Below are positions 45,620-53,715 of a stretch of DNA of 64,000 nt, piece by piece. Below the pieces are notes generated by a model. The model made no database searches. It saw only the letters and a program-made list of their open reading frames with translations, and was not told the DNA's origin. Numbering within the stretch: the stretch's first letter is position 1; each line of letters starts with the position of its first letter. The translations under genes were made by a program, and so were the position numbers. This DNA comes from DASVEG01 sp035540495 (GTDB taxonomy: Bacteria; Actinomycetota; Acidimicrobiia; Acidimicrobiales; CADCTF01). The stretch covers positions 124,001 to 188,000 of the forward strand of contig DATLGL010000017.1 of the NCBI GenBank assembly GCA_035540495.1, in the 5' to 3' direction.

Positions 45620-48010
45620 GTGCGAATGCGCGCCTTCTTCCGCACGCTGATCCGCACCACGATCACGATGATCCTCTGCTCGGCGCTGGTGCCGCTCGCG
45701 GTGATCGCGGTGATCCTCGCGTCGTTCATCTTCCTTCCGCTGCCGGCTTCGCTTCCCGCCCCGAAGCCCGGACAGGGCGGCCAGATCACCCGCATCTACG
45801 ACCAGAACGGCGCGGAGATCGGCCAGCTCCGCAAGTTCGACCTCGAGGTGCCGGTCAAGCCCACCGACATCCCGCTCGTCCTCAAGCAGGCCTTGATCGC
45901 CGCCGAAGACCGGAACTTCTACGCCCACGGTGGCGTCGACGTTCGGGGCACGATGCGCGCGCTCTATCAGGACGTGCGGGGCGGCGGCATCCGCCAGGGC
46001 GGCTCGACGATCACCCAGCAGTACGTGAAGGACGCCTACGTCGGCAAGGAGAGGACCCTGCTCCGCAAGGTGCGGGAGGCGATCGTCGCGAGCCAGCTCG
46101 ACCGCCAGATCGAGAAGGACGAGATCCTCTTCCGCTACCTGTCACGCGTCTACCTCGGCAACGGCGCCTACGGCGTCGGCGCAGCCTCGCAGCTCTACTT
46201 CCGCAAGCCGGTCAACAACATCTCGCTCTCCGAAGCCGCGACCCTCGTCGGCGTCATCCCTGCGCCGTCGTTCTACGCGCCGATCAACCCGCCGCCGGAA
46301 GGGCAGATCCACCCGGCGGAGAACAAGCGGCGGATCGTCCTCCGGGCGATGCTGGGCGAGGGCTACATCGACCAGGCCCAGTTCGACGACGCGATGTCGC
46401 AGGAGCTGAGGATCCTCGGTCCGAACCAGGGCCCGCCGGAGGGGGTGCCCCACACCGCGGTCTACCCGCGGCCCGACGCGCAGTACGACCGCTTCCCGTA
46501 CTTCATGGACTACGTGCGGAAGTACCTCGAGGCTCGCTATGGGGAGGACAAGGTCTTCGAGGGCGGCCTCCGGGTGCAGACGACCCTCGACCCGAAGGTC
46601 CAGGAAGCGGCCGAGGCCGCAGCCGCCAAGGCCAGGGCGGGGGTTCGCCCGGCGCGGTTCCAAGCGCCGCATCCGCAGGCCGCCAATCCCGAGGCGTTGA
46701 CCCCGTTCGAGGTCGCGCTCGCATCGATCGAGCCGCCGACCGGCTTCGTGAAGGCGATCGTCGGTGGCGCCGACTTCAACGCACCGGGCGGACAGGTGAA
46801 CCTCGGTCTCGGTGGCTGTTACAACCCGAAGAACGACTCCCGCTTCGAGGAGAAGCTCCCGCCGATCGAGGTGGAGGCCGCGTGCTGGCCCCTCGACGCC
46901 GAGAGCCAGTACGTCAAGTCCGGCGGCACGGGGCGCCAGCCCGGTTCGTCGTTCAAGCCCTTCGTCCTGGCGGCTGCGTTCGAGAAGGGGATCCAGCCGG
47001 AGAAGGTGTATCCGGCGCCCGCGCAGTACCGCATCCCCGACTGCAAGCCGACGCCGAACTTCGACTGCACCATCGGCAACTACGAAGGTGGTGGCGGCGG
47101 GAGCGCGAACCTGCGCGTGTCGACGCAGAAGTCGTACAACACGGTCTACGCGCAGCTCGTTCGCGACGTCGGGTGCAAGGAGACCGGCGAGATGGCCAAG
47201 AAGCTCGGCCTCACCTCGGCCTGGTACAGCCCGCAGATCCACACCTGCAGCGGCTCCTACGCCCTCGGCACCCTCGACGTGGGTCCACTCGAGATGGCCT
47301 CCGCGTACGCGACGTTCGCCAACCGCGGCGTCTACCAGGAGCCGACGCCGGTCGTTCGCATCGAGGAGCCTGACGGGAACGGCGGCTTCAAGGTGCTCGA
47401 GGACAACCGCAGGCGCGATGGCGAGCGGGTGATCGACGAGGTCGTGGCCGACAACGTCACCGACGTGCTGCGTACCGTGATCGAAGGCGGCACCGGAACG
47501 AAGGCGAACATCGGCCGGCCTGCCGCCGGCAAGACCGGCACGTCGCAGGCGAACCGCAACGCGTGGTTCGTGGGCTACACGCCGACGTTGTCGACCGCGG
47601 TGTGGGTGGGGTACCGAGATCAGCCGATCCCGATGCGCGGCATCAAGGGGTGCGGGCAGATGACCGGCGGGTGCCTGCCCGCGCCGACGTGGAAGGACTT
47701 CATGTCGGTCGCGCTCAAGGACGTCCCGTCGACCGACTTCTCCGAACCCGCGCCGATCAAGGTCATCACCGACAAGCTGAACAAGGAGGCTCGCACCGGC
47801 ATCGACCCGGGGCCGCAGCGCAAGGCGAGCGGCACCAGCCCGGGCGGCCCGTACCAGGTGGGCCCGGCGGCACCGAAGGCGTCGCCTCCCGAGACGACGT
47901 CGACGACCGTCGACGACGGGAGCAACCGCCCGCCGTCCGACACGGAGCCCGGGCCGCGACCGACGACGACCACGACGACCACGCGCCCTGGCGGGCTGCT
48001 CAACCCGTAA
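45620..48010 (+). CDS. Bifunctional penicillin-binding protein 1A (class A PBP)
   Basis: Peptidoglycan polymerase and crosslinker of 796 aa. A membrane helix (about 15-40) precedes the GT51 transglycosylase domain (AAEDRNFYAHGGVD with catalytic Glu; QGGSTITQQYVKD). The transpeptidase domain has SxxK in PGSSFKPF, SYN in QKSYNTVYA, and KTGTS. The C-terminal tail is Pro/Thr-rich and disordered, ending in TTTTTTTRPGG. Paired with the upstream ArsA-WhiB block it corresponds to ponA2-like PBPs. The GTG start at 45620 directly follows the Rieske stop; an ATG two codons later is possible. The pseudo-HtrA follows after 12 bases. Confidence 0.95.
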   Translation: MRMRAFFRTLIRTTITMILCSALVPLAVIAVILASFIFLPLPASLPAPKPGQGGQITRIYDQNGAEIGQLRKFDLEVPVKPTDIPLVLKQALIAAEDRNFYAHGGVDVRGTMRALYQDVRGGGIRQGGSTITQQYVKDAYVGKERTLLRKVREAIVASQLDRQIEKDEILFRYLSRVYLGNGAYGVGAASQLYFRKPVNNISLSEAATLVGVIPAPSFYAPINPPPEGQIHPAENKRRIVLRAMLGEGYIDQAQFDDAMSQELRILGPNQGPPEGVPHTAVYPRPDAQYDRFPYFMDYVRKYLEARYGEDKVFEGGLRVQTTLDPKVQEAAEAAAAKARAGVRPARFQAPHPQAANPEALTPFEVALASIEPPTGFVKAIVGGADFNAPGGQVNLGLGGCYNPKNDSRFEEKLPPIEVEAACWPLDAESQYVKSGGTGRQPGSSFKPFVLAAAFEKGIQPEKVYPAPAQYRIPDCKPTPNFDCTIGNYEGGGGGSANLRVSTQKSYNTVYAQLVRDVGCKETGEMAKKLGLTSAWYSPQIHTCSGSYALGTLDVGPLEMASAYATFANRGVYQEPTPVVRIEEPDGNGGFKVLEDNRRRDGERVIDEVVADNVTDVLRTVIEGGTGTKANIGRPAAGKTGTSQANRNAWFVGYTPTLSTAVWVGYRDQPIPMRGIKGCGQMTGGCLPAPTWKDFMSVALKDVPSTDFSEPAPIKVITDKLNKEARTGIDPGPQRKASGTSPGGPYQVGPAAPKASPPETTSTTVDDGSNRPPSDTEPGPRPTTTTTTTRPGGLLNP

Positions 48011-48022
48011 GGTGACAACGCG

Positions 48023-48988
48023 ATGGCGACCCTGACGCGACGCCGATCCGGGAGCGATGCCGAGGGCGACCTGTACGACCAGGAGCGGGCGTGGCGCCCG
48101 CCTCCGTGGCGGGAGAGGTTGGTCCCGAAGACGATCCTCGGGATGACGATGCTCATCCTGTCGACCGCCATCGGCGCGGCCTTCAGCGGCGCCGTGCTCT
48201 ACGCCTACTACGACTACCGGCTCTCGCAGAACGAGAAGCGGATCGAGAGCTTCACCGCCGGCTTCGACGAGCGCTTCAAGACGGCCACCGAGACGATCGC
48301 TGCCGAGCGCGAAGCGGCGAAGGCCGAGGTGCGCAAGGAGCTCGAACCGATCAAGAAGATCCGGGCCGAGGGAGAGACGCTCGAGGAGCTCATCGAGAAG
48401 GCGTCGCCGTCGGTGTGGTTCGTCAACACCCTCGACGAGGCGGGGCAGCCCTCGGTCGGGTCCGCGTTCGTGGTCGCCTCCGACAGCCAGCAGACGCTGA
48501 TGATCACGTCGTTCAACACCGTGAGGGCGGCGACCCGCCAGCCGGGGCCGGCGGTCAACGTCCGCAAGGGCGACGAGCAGATCAGGGCCACGCTGCACAC
48601 CTGGCAGGAGGAGAAGGACCTCGCCCTGCTCATCATCGGGAAGGGGAACCTCCCGAAGCTGCAGTTCGCACCGTCCGACCCGCCGCTCAAGATCGGCCAG
48701 CGCGTCTTCTCGCTCTCGGGGCTCGGGTCGAAGGGCGGTGCCATCAGCCAGGGCTTCGTCGCCGACGTCTCATCGGCAGGCATCCAGCACGACGCGTCGA
48801 TCGGCACGTCGTTCCAGGGCGGCCCGCTCTTGAACGACAAGGGCGAGGTGCTCGCGGTGGCCTCACGGGCCTACGCGCCGCTCGGGTTCACGACCGACGA
48901 CGTCTTCTTCGGGGTGCCGGTGCGGGCTGCTTGCGAGAAGGTGCTGCGCTGCCCCGACGGCGGCGACCCCTCCGCCGGGAATCGCTGA
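48023..48988 (+). CDS. Membrane-anchored HtrA-like pseudoprotease
   Basis: A 321 aa protein with a cytosolic charged segment, one membrane helix (about 38-62), a coiled coil (about 68-118), and a trypsin-like/HtrA domain on the outer side. The catalytic triad is broken: the His position is N165 (TSFNTV for TxxHVV), D199 is retained (EKDLALL), and the Ser position is Q265 (FQGGPLLN for NSGGPL). There is no PDZ domain. It should be a binding or scaffolding protein. The AAGGTGA before the ATG is a good Shine-Dalgarno. Its place just after PBP1A suggests a cell-wall role; the hypothesis is untested. Confidence 0.82.
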   Translation: MATLTRRRSGSDAEGDLYDQERAWRPPPWRERLVPKTILGMTMLILSTAIGAAFSGAVLYAYYDYRLSQNEKRIESFTAGFDERFKTATETIAAEREAAKAEVRKELEPIKKIRAEGETLEELIEKASPSVWFVNTLDEAGQPSVGSAFVVASDSQQTLMITSFNTVRAATRQPGPAVNVRKGDEQIRATLHTWQEEKDLALLIIGKGNLPKLQFAPSDPPLKIGQRVFSLSGLGSKGGAISQGFVADVSSAGIQHDASIGTSFQGGPLLNDKGEVLAVASRAYAPLGFTTDDVFFGVPVRAACEKVLRCPDGGDPSAGNR

Positions 48989-49001
48989 GCGCGCTCCGGG
49001 T

Positions 49002-49007
49002 TATGGT
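49002..49007 (+). promoter_or_regulatory. Candidate -10 element for fxsA
   Basis: TATGGT ends 6 bases before the GTG at 49014, in the 25-base gap after the pseudo-HtrA stop. Predicts a leaderless mRNA. Confidence 0.4.
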
Positions 49008-49013
49008 CGGACG

Positions 49014-49400
49014 GTGTTCGCCGCCCTGGCCCTGCTGTTCCTGGTGGTGCCCTTCGTCGAACTGTTCGTCCTGATCCAGGTCGGGCAGGTGATCGGCCCG
49101 TGGTGGACCATCGGCGCCCTCGTGGCGGTGAGCGTCGCCGGTAGCTGGTTGGTGAAGCGCGAGGGGCTCAGCACCTTGCGGCGGGCCCAGACCGACATGC
49201 GCCAGGGGAGCGTTCCCGGGACGGCGCTCGTCGACGGCGTGCTCATCCTGTTCGCAGGAGCGTTGCTGTTGACGCCCGGTTTCCTGACCGACCTGATCGG
49301 CCTCGGGTTGCTCGTGCCGCCGGTGCGGCTCGCGCTCCGGACGTTCGCCCGGAAGCGGATCGCCCGGCGCATGAACGTGATCGAGATCGAGGCGTTGTGA
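49014..49400 (+). CDS. fxsA: FxsA family membrane protein
   Basis: A 128 aa cytoplasmic-membrane protein with four hydrophobic stretches. The family opening FLVVPFVELFVLIQVGQVIG, the Gly-rich VSVAGSWLVKREG, and LLLTPGFLTDLIGLGLLVPPVR are characteristic. FxsA in E. coli suppresses F exclusion of phage T7; the native function is unclear. The GTG start is 25 bases after the pseudo-HtrA stop. It is followed by a Nudix gene after 16 bases. Confidence 0.88.
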   Translation: MFAALALLFLVVPFVELFVLIQVGQVIGPWWTIGALVAVSVAGSWLVKREGLSTLRRAQTDMRQGSVPGTALVDGVLILFAGALLLTPGFLTDLIGLGLLVPPVRLALRTFARKRIARRMNVIEIEAL

Positions 49401-49416
49401 CCTTCGAGGTTTGCGA

Positions 49417-50301
49417 ATGAGTCGAGACGCGATCGACGCCATCGACGGCGACGGCAACCCCGTGCGCATCTCCCGCACCGTCGCCGATGCCGACCAGGTG
49501 CAGCTCCGCGACGCGGCGACCGTCCTGCTCGTCCGCGACAGCGAGCCGGATGGTGGCATGGAGGTCTTCATGCTGCGCCGCAACCTCAACTCTGACTTCG
49601 TCGGCGGTGCGTACGTCTTCCCGGGCGGTGCGGTCGACGAGGCCGACCGCCACGCCGACCTGAGCTCGATCTGCCGGGGCTTGAGCGACGACAGCGCGAG
49701 CGATCAGCTCGGTATCGAGTCGGGCGGCCTCGCGTACTGGGTGGCGGCGATCCGGGAGTGCTTCGAGGAGGCGGGCGTGCTGCTCGCGGCGCGGGCAGAC
49801 GATCCCGACACCGCGCTCTCGTTCGCCGACGCCGGCGTGGCGGAGCGCTTCCGAGCCCACCGCAAGGCCGTCGACAGCGGCGAGGTCCGGCTGCTCGAGG
49901 TGTGCGAGCAGGAACGTCTCCAACTCGTCGTCGACCGGGTCCACTACTTCAGCCACTGGATCACGCCGGTCGGTCCGCCGCGCCGATATGACACCCGGTT
50001 CTTCGTGGCGGCTGCACCACCCGAGCAGGAGCCGCTCCACGACGACCACGAGACGATCGCGAGTCTGTGGGTCCGGCCGGCCGACGCGCTCGAGCGGCAC
50101 CGGCGCGGCGAGCTCGAGATGATCTTCCCGACCATCCGCAACCTCGAGGCGATCGCCCGCTTCGACCGCAGCGCCGACCTGCTCGCCGCGGCCGCAGCGA
50201 TCAGCGACATCCCGCCGATCCTCCCCCGCATCGTCGTCGAGGACGGCGGCACGCGGATCGTCCTCCCGGGCGACCCCGGCTACGACGAGGTGCCGTCGTG
50301 A
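49417..50301 (+). CDS. Nudix hydrolase with NUDT19-like inserted Nudix box
   Basis: A 294 aa Nudix protein. The Nudix box is split: the G-rich front is YVFPGGAVDEADRH and the catalytic helix is AAIRECFEEAGVLL, separated by about 38 residues instead of the usual short loop. This spacing is typical of the NUDT19/coenzyme-A-diphosphatase-like group. It therefore may cleave CoA or acyl-CoA. The ATG at 49417 is preceded by GAGG. Its stop overlaps the start of the MBL hydrolase gene (GTGA), so they are coupled. Confidence 0.83.
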   Translation: MSRDAIDAIDGDGNPVRISRTVADADQVQLRDAATVLLVRDSEPDGGMEVFMLRRNLNSDFVGGAYVFPGGAVDEADRHADLSSICRGLSDDSASDQLGIESGGLAYWVAAIRECFEEAGVLLAARADDPDTALSFADAGVAERFRAHRKAVDSGEVRLLEVCEQERLQLVVDRVHYFSHWITPVGPPRRYDTRFFVAAAPPEQEPLHDDHETIASLWVRPADALERHRRGELEMIFPTIRNLEAIARFDRSADLLAAAAAISDIPPILPRIVVEDGGTRIVLPGDPGYDEVPS

Positions 50302-51179
50302 CACCGCCCAGCGCGGCAGAGGTCGCGATCGTCGTCGGCGAGCCCGTGTCGTTGTCGCAGCGGGTTCGCCGGTTGACGTGCGGCAACCCTGGCGTCATGA
50401 CCGGTCCCGGCACCAACACCTACCTGATCGGTCATGAGGAGATCGTCGTCATCGACCCCGGTCCCGACGACGAGGCCCACCTCGAGAAGATCGCCGCCGC
50501 AGGTGGAGACCGCATCCGCTGGATCGTGGTCACCCACACCCACCCCGACCACTCGCCGGGCGCGCAGAGGCTGCGACAGCTGCTGCCCAAGCGCCCGCCG
50601 AACGATCCGGTGCTGGTGCTCGGCTACGAGGGTGGCCGCGACGGGTTCGAGCCCGACGCCGAGATCGGCGAAGGTCACACGATCGAGGCCGACGAGTTCA
50701 CCCTCCGGGCGTTGCACACCCCAGGGCACGCGTCGAACCACCTCTGCTACCTGCTCGAGGAGGAGCGCCTCCTCTTCTCCGGGGATCACATCATGAACGG
50801 CTCGACCGTCGTGATCTCCCCCCCGGACGGCGACATGACTGCGTACCTCTCGTCGCTCGAGCGCCTCCGCTCGCTCGGCCTGAAGGCCATCGCGCCCGCG
50901 CACGGTCGCGTGATCGACGACCCCATCGCGAAGATCGACGAGTACGTGACGCACCGCTTGGCCCGTGAGGACGCCGTGGCCGCCGCGCTGGCGCAAGCCC
51001 AGCGGTCGACCGTCGCCGAGCTCGTACCGATCGTGTACCAGGACGTCGACGAGTCGCGCTTCCCGATCGCGCAGTTCTCGCTGTGGGCCCACCTGCGCAA
51101 GCTCGAGCAGGATGGTCGCGCCCTCACCGCTGACCGCGACGACGTGAACGCCGTGTGGGAGTTCGTGGCAGCGGGTTAG
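50298..51179 (+). CDS. Metallo-beta-lactamase-fold hydrolase (LACTB2-like)
   Basis: A 293 aa MBL-fold hydrolase with all metal ligands: THTHPDHSPGA, TPGHAS, SGDH, and PAHG. The C-terminal helical domain with a winged-helix-like end (VAELVPIVYQDVDESRFPIAQFSLWAHLRKLEQDG) is the LACTB2 arrangement, a family with RNase or thioesterase members. It is coupled to the Nudix gene by GTGA. In M. tuberculosis an MBL-fold and a Nudix gene also lie near the ArsA/whiB4 locus, consistent with conserved neighbourhood. Confidence 0.87.
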   Translation: MTPPSAAEVAIVVGEPVSLSQRVRRLTCGNPGVMTGPGTNTYLIGHEEIVVIDPGPDDEAHLEKIAAAGGDRIRWIVVTHTHPDHSPGAQRLRQLLPKRPPNDPVLVLGYEGGRDGFEPDAEIGEGHTIEADEFTLRALHTPGHASNHLCYLLEEERLLFSGDHIMNGSTVVISPPDGDMTAYLSSLERLRSLGLKAIAPAHGRVIDDPIAKIDEYVTHRLAREDAVAAALAQAQRSTVAELVPIVYQDVDESRFPIAQFSLWAHLRKLEQDGRALTADRDDVNAVWEFVAAG

Positions 51180-51218
51180 GAGGCTGTCGCGCGCCGCGCG
51201 TCGAACTTGTACCGAGCG

Positions 51219-52931
51219 ATGTCGAGCCGCAGCACCGACTCCCCGCACCTCCTGACGCTTCGCGCAGCCGCCGAGCTGCTCGAGTTGACGGAGCACGCCG
51301 TGGAGTCGCTGACGACGAGCGGCTACCTCCCGATCGTCCTCGTCGAAGGACCCGCCGGCAACGCCGAACCGCACATCGCCCTGTCGGACGTGAAGGCGTT
51401 CATGGCCCGCAACGCCGACAACGGCTCGGGCAACCTCCTGTTCGAGGAAGACGACAGCGCCGACGCAGCCGATCTGCTCGAGGCGCTCGACGGCCGTTGC
51501 GGTCAGATGGCGGAGCGTGCCCTCGAGATCTTCGCCGACGTGTTCCCCGAGGCGGTGCGCACGGAGAAGGAACGAGGCAAGTTCCTCCAGCAGGCGACAG
51601 CGCGCTTCGAAGCGATCCTCGCGGTGGCGAGCCAAGGAGCCGAGGTCGACGACGCTCTCGTCGGTGACCTCGAGGAGGTCGGTGCCGCTGCCGCGTGGGC
51701 GGGCTCGCCGTTGCCCCAGCTGCTCGTCGTGCTTCGCATCAGTCGCGACCTCATCGTCCAGACCGCGGTCGAGCTCGCCGACGAGCACGGCCGCCACTGG
51801 AGCCTTCCGCTCGCGTTGGTCCTCACCCGCGTCCTGCCGGCGATGGATCGCCTCACGGACTCGATCGCGCAGGGGTGGTGGGCGACCGTCGTGGCTCGTG
51901 AGGCCGAGCAGAAGGCGCGGTACGAGCACGTCGTCGAGCACTCCTCCGACGGTGTGTACGAGGTCGACCTCGACGGATGCATCCAGTACGCGAACCGTTC
52001 GGTAGCGACCATCCTCGGTCGCCCGGTGGAGCAGCTCGTCGACCGTCGCCTTCCGGAGGTCATCACGCCGATGGACGGCTCGTCCGTCGAGCCGCTGATG
52101 AGCGAGCCGCCCGGCGGTGCCCGCCGCCTCGAGATGACGGTCCTCCGACCGGACGGCGTCCGCCGCCTGCTCGAGGTGCGCACCACGGTTCGAACCAGAG
52201 ACGGCCGGCCCGTCGGCTACCAGGGCGTCGTGCGCGACGTCACCGCCGCACGCGATCTCGAGGCCGACAAGAACGAGTTCCTCGCGCTCATGACCTACGA
52301 CCTGCGCCAGCCGCTCACCACGATCCTTGGTCTGGGGGCGACGCTGGAGGCGCACGGCGACGACGTGTCGCCCGACCGGGTCCGCCGCATGGGCGAGGCG
52401 ATCCGGCGGCAGGCCGAGCGCATGAGCCGCCTCGCCGACGACCTCTACGACATCAGTCGCCTCGACGCGCAGTCGCTGCTCCTGAGCCCACGCTCGGTCG
52501 AGCTCGCGGCCGTCGTCGACGCTGCCCTCTCGACGGTCGAAGACGCGGTCGGTGTCACGGTGTCGGTACCGCCGGGGCTGACGGTCGTGGCCGATCCCCG
52601 CCGGCTCGAGCAGGTGATCGCGAACCTCGTCGAGAACGCGCTGACGTACGGCGCGCCGCCCGTCGAGGTGCGGGCGAAGGAACTGGCGATCGACGGTGGG
52701 GTCGAGGTGGCGGTCATCGACCACGGCACCGGCGTTCCGCCTGCCCTCGTGCCGAGCTTGTTCAACCGCCTCCGCCTCCTCGCGCAGCGCGATCGCGACC
52801 GCACTCGTACGGGGCTCGGGCTGTCGCTGGTGAAGGGCCTGGTCGAGGCCATGGGCGGGCGGGTCTGGTACGAGCAGGCCGCCGCAGGCGGAGCCGACTT
52901 CCGCATCTCGCTTCCCTCCGCGCGCCGCTGA
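51219..52931 (+). CDS. PAS/histidine-kinase-like protein with His-to-Tyr H-box
   Basis: A 570 aa multi-domain protein. Residues about 10-60 look like an excisionase/MerR-type helix-turn-helix (LTLRAAAELLELTEHAVESL). About 75-225 is a helical RsbR/PucR-like region, about 235-345 a PAS domain, and about 350-410 a HisKA dimerisation helix pair. About 445-565 is a HATPase domain with intact N box (NLVENALTYGAPP) and G boxes (DHGTGVP; GLGLSLVKGL). The H-box reads FLALMTYDLRQPLTT, so the phosphorylated His is Tyr360 (codon TAC). It can bind ATP but not autophosphorylate on that residue. ATG 51219 is preferred; a TTG lies four codons earlier. No response-regulator gene is adjacent. Confidence 0.82.
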   Translation: MSSRSTDSPHLLTLRAAAELLELTEHAVESLTTSGYLPIVLVEGPAGNAEPHIALSDVKAFMARNADNGSGNLLFEEDDSADAADLLEALDGRCGQMAERALEIFADVFPEAVRTEKERGKFLQQATARFEAILAVASQGAEVDDALVGDLEEVGAAAAWAGSPLPQLLVVLRISRDLIVQTAVELADEHGRHWSLPLALVLTRVLPAMDRLTDSIAQGWWATVVAREAEQKARYEHVVEHSSDGVYEVDLDGCIQYANRSVATILGRPVEQLVDRRLPEVITPMDGSSVEPLMSEPPGGARRLEMTVLRPDGVRRLLEVRTTVRTRDGRPVGYQGVVRDVTAARDLEADKNEFLALMTYDLRQPLTTILGLGATLEAHGDDVSPDRVRRMGEAIRRQAERMSRLADDLYDISRLDAQSLLLSPRSVELAAVVDAALSTVEDAVGVTVSVPPGLTVVADPRRLEQVIANLVENALTYGAPPVEVRAKELAIDGGVEVAVIDHGTGVPPALVPSLFNRLRLLAQRDRDRTRTGLGLSLVKGLVEAMGGRVWYEQAAAGGADFRISLPSARR

Positions 52932-52947
52932 CTCGGGTTTCCCGCAG

Positions 52948-52978
52948 TTGGCGAAGGAATTGGGCCGAAACGTACCGT
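52948..52978 (+). promoter_or_regulatory. Candidate promoter for the ABC/FtsX operon
   Basis: TTGGCG (52948-52953) and TACCGT (52973-52978) with a 19-base spacer. The -10 ends 7 bases before the ATG at 52986, predicting a leaderless mRNA. Confidence 0.5.
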
Positions 52979-52985
52979 TCCATCC

Positions 52986-53714
52986 ATGACGCTGCTCGCC
53001 GACTCGCCCCAGTCGACCGCGCAGCAGGGGGTCAAGCCTTTGCTGGTCGCTCGGGGTGTGCGAAAGATCTACCGGACGGGTGCCGAGGAGGTCGACGCGC
53101 TCCGCGGGGTCGATCTGACCGTCGGCGCAGGCGAGTTCGTCGCCGTCATGGGGCAGTCGGGGTCGGGCAAGACCACGATGCTCAACTGCCTGTCGGGGCT
53201 CGACGACATCGACGAGGGGTCGGTCACGATCGCTGGTGACGACATCCACGCGATGTCGGATGCGAAGCGCACGAAGCACCGCGCCTCGACGATGGGCTTC
53301 ATCTTCCAGGCGTTCAACCTGATCCCGGTCTTCACCGCCGTGGAGAACGTCGAACTGCCGCTCCTCCTCGCAGGGACGTCGGCCAAGGAAGCACGCCAGG
53401 CGGCGCTCGACACGCTCGAGAAGGTGGGCCTCGGTCACCGCCTTCGTCACCATCCGACGGAGCTCTCAGGCGGCGAGCAGCAGCGGGTGACGATCGCCCG
53501 GGCCCTCGCGGGCCGGCCCCAGATCGTGTGGGCCGACGAGCCGACGGGGAACCTCGACTCGGAGACGGCCGGGCACGTGATGGACCTCCTGCACGAGCTC
53601 CACGGCGAGGGCCTCACGCTGATCCTCGTCACCCACGACCCGTCGATCGGGGCGTCCGCCGAGCGGCGGATCGTCATGCGCGACGGCGAGGTCGTCCTCG
53701 ACGAGAGGCTCTGA
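52986..53714 (+). CDS. ABC transporter ATP-binding protein (LolD/MacB type)
   Basis: A 242 aa ATPase partner of the following FtsX-like permease. Walker A is GQSGSGKTTML, the Q loop is GFIFQAFNLIPVFTAVENVELPLL, the signature is LSGGEQQRV, and Walker B is IVWADEPTGNLDS. The family powers mechanical extraction of lipids, toxins or proteins rather than import. The ATG at 52986 is 7 bases after a -10-like hexamer. The permease starts two bases after its stop. Confidence 0.94.
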   Translation: MTLLADSPQSTAQQGVKPLLVARGVRKIYRTGAEEVDALRGVDLTVGAGEFVAVMGQSGSGKTTMLNCLSGLDDIDEGSVTIAGDDIHAMSDAKRTKHRASTMGFIFQAFNLIPVFTAVENVELPLLLAGTSAKEARQAALDTLEKVGLGHRLRHHPTELSGGEQQRVTIARALAGRPQIVWADEPTGNLDSETAGHVMDLLHELHGEGLTLILVTHDPSIGASAERRIVMRDGEVVLDERL

Positions 53715-53715
53715 G

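Noticed and set aside
47960..48000. Simple ACG/ACC repeat at the PBP 3' end
   Set aside because: It encodes the normal Thr-rich tail of the PBP rather than a separate repeat element.
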